Shown: positions 6,248 to 8,177 of the stretch, one piece after another | How positions within the stretch are numbered: the stretch's first letter is position 1 | How the letters are laid out: every line of letters starts with the position of its first letter | Source: Candidatus Thorarchaeota archaeon | GTDB lineage: Archaea; Asgardarchaeota; Thorarchaeia; Thorarchaeales; Thorarchaeaceae | DNA length: 8,177 nucleotides | NCBI GenBank assembly: GCA_013138615.1 | Contig: WTCK01000174.1 | Coordinates: 1-8,177 of the forward strand | Direction: 5' to 3' | Program-made: the position numbers and the translations under genes | Notes under the pieces: model-generated | The model's input: the letters and a program-made list of their open reading frames with translations, nothing else | Told to the model about the DNA's origin: nothing | Database searches by the model: none

Positions 6248-6466
6248 ATGACAGGCAGAATCTGTAACGTCGAGAGAAACAAAGAGCGGTGTGGTTGCAC
6301 CTATCCCGGATGCTCGAAAAAGGGAATCTGTTGCGAGTGTATAGAGTCCCATTGGGCCCACCGTGAGTTACCAGGATGCCTCTTTCCGCCTGAAGCCGAG
6401 AAAACCTTCGACAGGTCTCTTGAGTACTTCCTTGAAGTTTGGACCAAGAAGCTAGGCAAGAGTTAG
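6248..6466 (+). CDS. Small cysteine-rich DUF6485 family protein
   Basis: This 72-aa protein has a dense, ordered Cys/His pattern: C6, C15-x-C17-x4-C22-x5-C28-C29-x-C31-x3-H35-x2-H38-x5-C44. The core CGCTYPGCSKKGICCECI followed by HRELPGCLFPPEAEKTFDRS matches the DUF6485 pattern I recall (CxCTY..C..KG.CCEC...H....LP.CfFP...EktyDRS). The Cys/His set suggests a structural or redox metal centre, but no function is established to my knowledge. The C-terminal ~25 residues form a helix rich in aromatic and charged residues. I chose the ATG at 6248; a TTG at 6221 would add nine residues with no family resemblance and poor initiation context. It is divergent from the kinase and convergent with the molybdoenzyme, with 46 bases between their stops. 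It appears to be a single-gene transcript. Confidence 0.85.
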   Translation: MTGRICNVERNKERCGCTYPGCSKKGICCECIESHWAHRELPGCLFPPEAEKTFDRSLEYFLEVWTKKLGKS

Positions 6467-6512
6467 GCGTGGCGGGCGCGCTAGGATTCAAGAGTCTAAA
6501 TTAGGGATGGTT

Positions 6513-8177
6513 CTACTCCTTTGTCAGAAAAACAGTGGAGCTGTTGAAGGTGGAACCGCCACCCAATGTCTGTGTATTGCAGGATATCAAGGAATTCTGA
6601 GGTTTGTCCTTCAGGCCAACTCCAAGGCTTGGAGTCCAAAGAACACCCTCGCGTACTGATTTGGATACTACAGCTGTTAGTTGCATTTCACCCATTTCAT
6701 TACTTAGCTTGACTGTATCACCATCCTGGATTTTGTGTATTCCTGCATCAAGAGGGTGAATATGAACAACTGAGGGAATGCGACCATAGACCTCCTGAAA
6801 CTGTGTATGGCTATACTCTGAAAGAGAACTAGTCAATAGGATGAACTGGCCCTCTGGAATCTCAAGTGGAATCTGGATTGGCACAGCGCTAAATCCGTTC
6901 ATTTCTGCTTCTTTAGAGGAAAATTCGATTAAACCGCTCCGTGTTTGATACTTTGACTTGCTGCGACACTTCAATTTCAGTAGTTCACCCTTCATTAAGT
7001 TAGCAAACGTACCGGTTTCTAGTGATCCTTGTAGTGTCTTTTCTAAGGCCTTCCAAGGAGGCTCATAAAGCCAATCCTCACTCATCTCTAGTCTTCTTGC
7101 AAGTTCATGCATCACCCACACTTCATCCCTACTCTCGCCCTGTGGGACAATGGGTTTGCGTGATATCATCACATGACGGTGTGCCCAAGCAATTGCAAGA
7201 TCGTCCTTCTCCAAGTAGGTGCATGCTGGAAGAACGATGTCGGCGAAGGGAATAGTTTCGGTCCAGTGGGTTTCATGGACTACAACAAAAACATCGTTTC
7301 TTGAGAGTCCCTTTCTCAATGCGCCCTGATTGGGTATTGTAAGGGCTGGGTTCATGTTGTAGATGTATATGAATTTGAAATCGCCTTGTTCTATGATACT
7401 TCCAAGAGCCACTTGACTAACAATTCTCGACTCCTGAGTGACAAAACTCTCTCCCGTCAGATAGGGAATATCGGTGAAATACGCATCACTGTTACTATAG
7501 AAGAATCCTCGATGCAGGCCGACTAGTGCTGGAAGTAGTGCTACTGCTCGTACAGATTCAGCGCCCTGTACGCTCTTCTGGAAACCTACTCCCATCATTG
7601 TCGCACTAGGTTTCAATTTGCCATATGCCCGACCTATCTCCTCAACCACCTCTTCTTTGACTCCAGTCACATCTTCTACCGTCTTTGAATTCCACTTCAT
7701 AGCCGCATTCTTGAATAGATTGTAGCCAACTGTCCACTCCTTGATGAATTTGGTATCAATAAGCTCATTCTCGATCAGGTATCTGGCTACTCCATAGGCC
7801 AAAGCCACATCAGTTCCTGGACGAGGGTTAACCCAAATGTCAGCTTGTTCTGCACTTCTGCTTCTTCTAGAATCAACCACTATAATTGAGGCGCCATTAG
7901 CGCGCCTAGCCGTTTTTGCTAGGTTCCATGTGTGAGGGGAACTAACGGCAGCATTGAAGCCCCAGTAGACAATGAGTTTCTGATTCAGCAGATCTTCTGG
8001 CTGGATACCATAACTTCGTCCATAGTGAAAGGAGAGAGCTGAATGACCAGACTTTGCACATAGACTGTAATCCGTCCTAGTAGCTCCCATTGCATTCCAA
8101 ATGCGTTGTGGATAGCTCAAGGTCAAAAGCCCGGAGTTTCCGACGTAATCCAGCAGTAGTACTGATTCTGGACCATG
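6513..8177 (-). CDS. Molybdopterin-dependent oxidoreductase, BisC/formate-dehydrogenase-like (N-terminus outside window)
   Basis: This is the large catalytic subunit of a DMSO-reductase-superfamily enzyme binding bis-molybdopterin guanine dinucleotide. The frame is open to the window edge; the visible 554 residues begin in a 'GPESVLLLDYVGNSG' stretch, so the N-terminal 4Fe-4S domain and any Tat signal lie beyond the window. In this visible numbering: SLCAKSGHSA contains Cys40, at the position where this family places its Mo ligand; YWGFN 71-75; VVDSRRSR 100-107 (cofactor binding); NMNP 275-278; and the hallmark FADIVLPACTYLEKDD near 311-326. The C-terminal molybdopterin-binding domain spans about 445-554, with HIHPLDAGIHKIQDGD near 471-487. 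The substrate is not evident: formate dehydrogenase, polysulfide/thiosulfate-type reductase or another activity remain possible. A TTG at 8126 is internal and not the real start. The stop at 6513 faces the DUF6485 gene. Confidence 0.93.
   Translation of the reverse strand, partial: HGPESVLLLDYVGNSGLLTLSYPQRIWNAMGATRTDYSLCAKSGHSALSFHYGRSYGIQPEDLLNQKLIVYWGFNAAVSSPHTWNLAKTARRANGASIIVVDSRRSRSAEQADIWVNPRPGTDVALAYGVARYLIENELIDTKFIKEWTVGYNLFKNAAMKWNSKTVEDVTGVKEEVVEEIGRAYGKLKPSATMMGVGFQKSVQGAESVRAVALLPALVGLHRGFFYSNSDAYFTDIPYLTGESFVTQESRIVSQVALGSIIEQGDFKFIYIYNMNPALTIPNQGALRKGLSRNDVFVVVHETHWTETIPFADIVLPACTYLEKDDLAIAWAHRHVMISRKPIVPQGESRDEVWVMHELARRLEMSEDWLYEPPWKALEKTLQGSLETGTFANLMKGELLKLKCRSKSKYQTRSGLIEFSSKEAEMNGFSAVPIQIPLEIPEGQFILLTSSLSEYSHTQFQEVYGRIPSVVHIHPLDAGIHKIQDGDTVKLSNEMGEMQLTAVVSKSVREGVLWTPSLGVGLKDKPQNSLISCNTQTLGGGSTFNSSTVFLTKE

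Noticed and set aside
6189..6491. Minus-strand open frame of 100 codons opposite the DUF6485 gene
   Set aside because: The plus-strand frame has a clear family pattern of Cys/His residues; this one is Ser/Arg-rich with no motif and would cover the shared promoter region.
6467..6512. Terminator hairpin between the converging DUF6485 and molybdoenzyme genes
   Set aside because: The GC-rich stretch GGCGGGCGCGC does not fold into a clear stem, and no T-run follows on either strand.

Overview
The window looks archaeal, although the lineage cannot be fixed from sequence alone. GC content is moderate. Putative promoters are AT-rich TATA-like boxes rather than -35/-10 pairs. Ribosome-binding sites match the GGAGGTGAT core, and TTG is used as a start codon. 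The gene content (ECF vitamin transporter with a fused double ATPase, APH-fold kinase, DUF6485 Cys-rich protein, BisC/formate-dehydrogenase-like molybdoenzyme) would fit an anaerobic archaeon. Asgard archaea are one possibility, but this is a weak inference.

Layout, left to right: (1) the C-terminal end of an unrecognised plus-strand gene that enters from the left edge (1-345). (2) A compact four-gene minus-strand operon, transcribed right to left: a secreted metallophosphatase with a C-terminal molybdopterin-binding-like domain (5258-3702), an ECF substrate-binding S component carrying an extra membrane span and a similar outside domain (3705-2644), a fused two-domain ECF ATPase (2631-1177) and the ECF coupling protein EcfT (1176-358). 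Junctions are a 4-nt TTGA overlap, a 12-nt gap and a 0-nt gap, so the four are almost certainly co-transcribed. (3) A minus-strand APH/protein-kinase-fold small-molecule kinase just upstream (6154-5375). (4) A plus-strand Cys-rich DUF6485 protein (6248-6466), divergent from the kinase. (5) A 5'-truncated molybdopterin oxidoreductase (8177-6513, minus strand) that runs off the right edge.

The main point of interest is the ECF operon. The phosphatase and the S component carry related C-terminal domains of sulfite-oxidase (SUOX) molybdopterin-binding type. A 30-residue stretch aligns without gaps at 10/30 identities, and both proteins end in a matching W-[VI]-R-x-V-x-T-[IL]-E-[VI] motif. Neither has a cysteine where the molybdenum ligand would be expected. 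Both domains are predicted to lie outside the membrane. The S component's membrane part resembles the YkoE (thiamine/HMP-type) family, and the gene order S-A-A-T matches ykoE-ykoD-ykoC. A reasonable hypothesis is a salvage system: an extracellular phosphatase removes phosphate from a vitamin or cofactor precursor, a shared cofactor-less SUOX-like domain captures or hands over the product, the ECF transporter imports it, and possibly the neighbouring APH-fold kinase re-phosphorylates it inside the cell. The substrate is not shown by the sequence.
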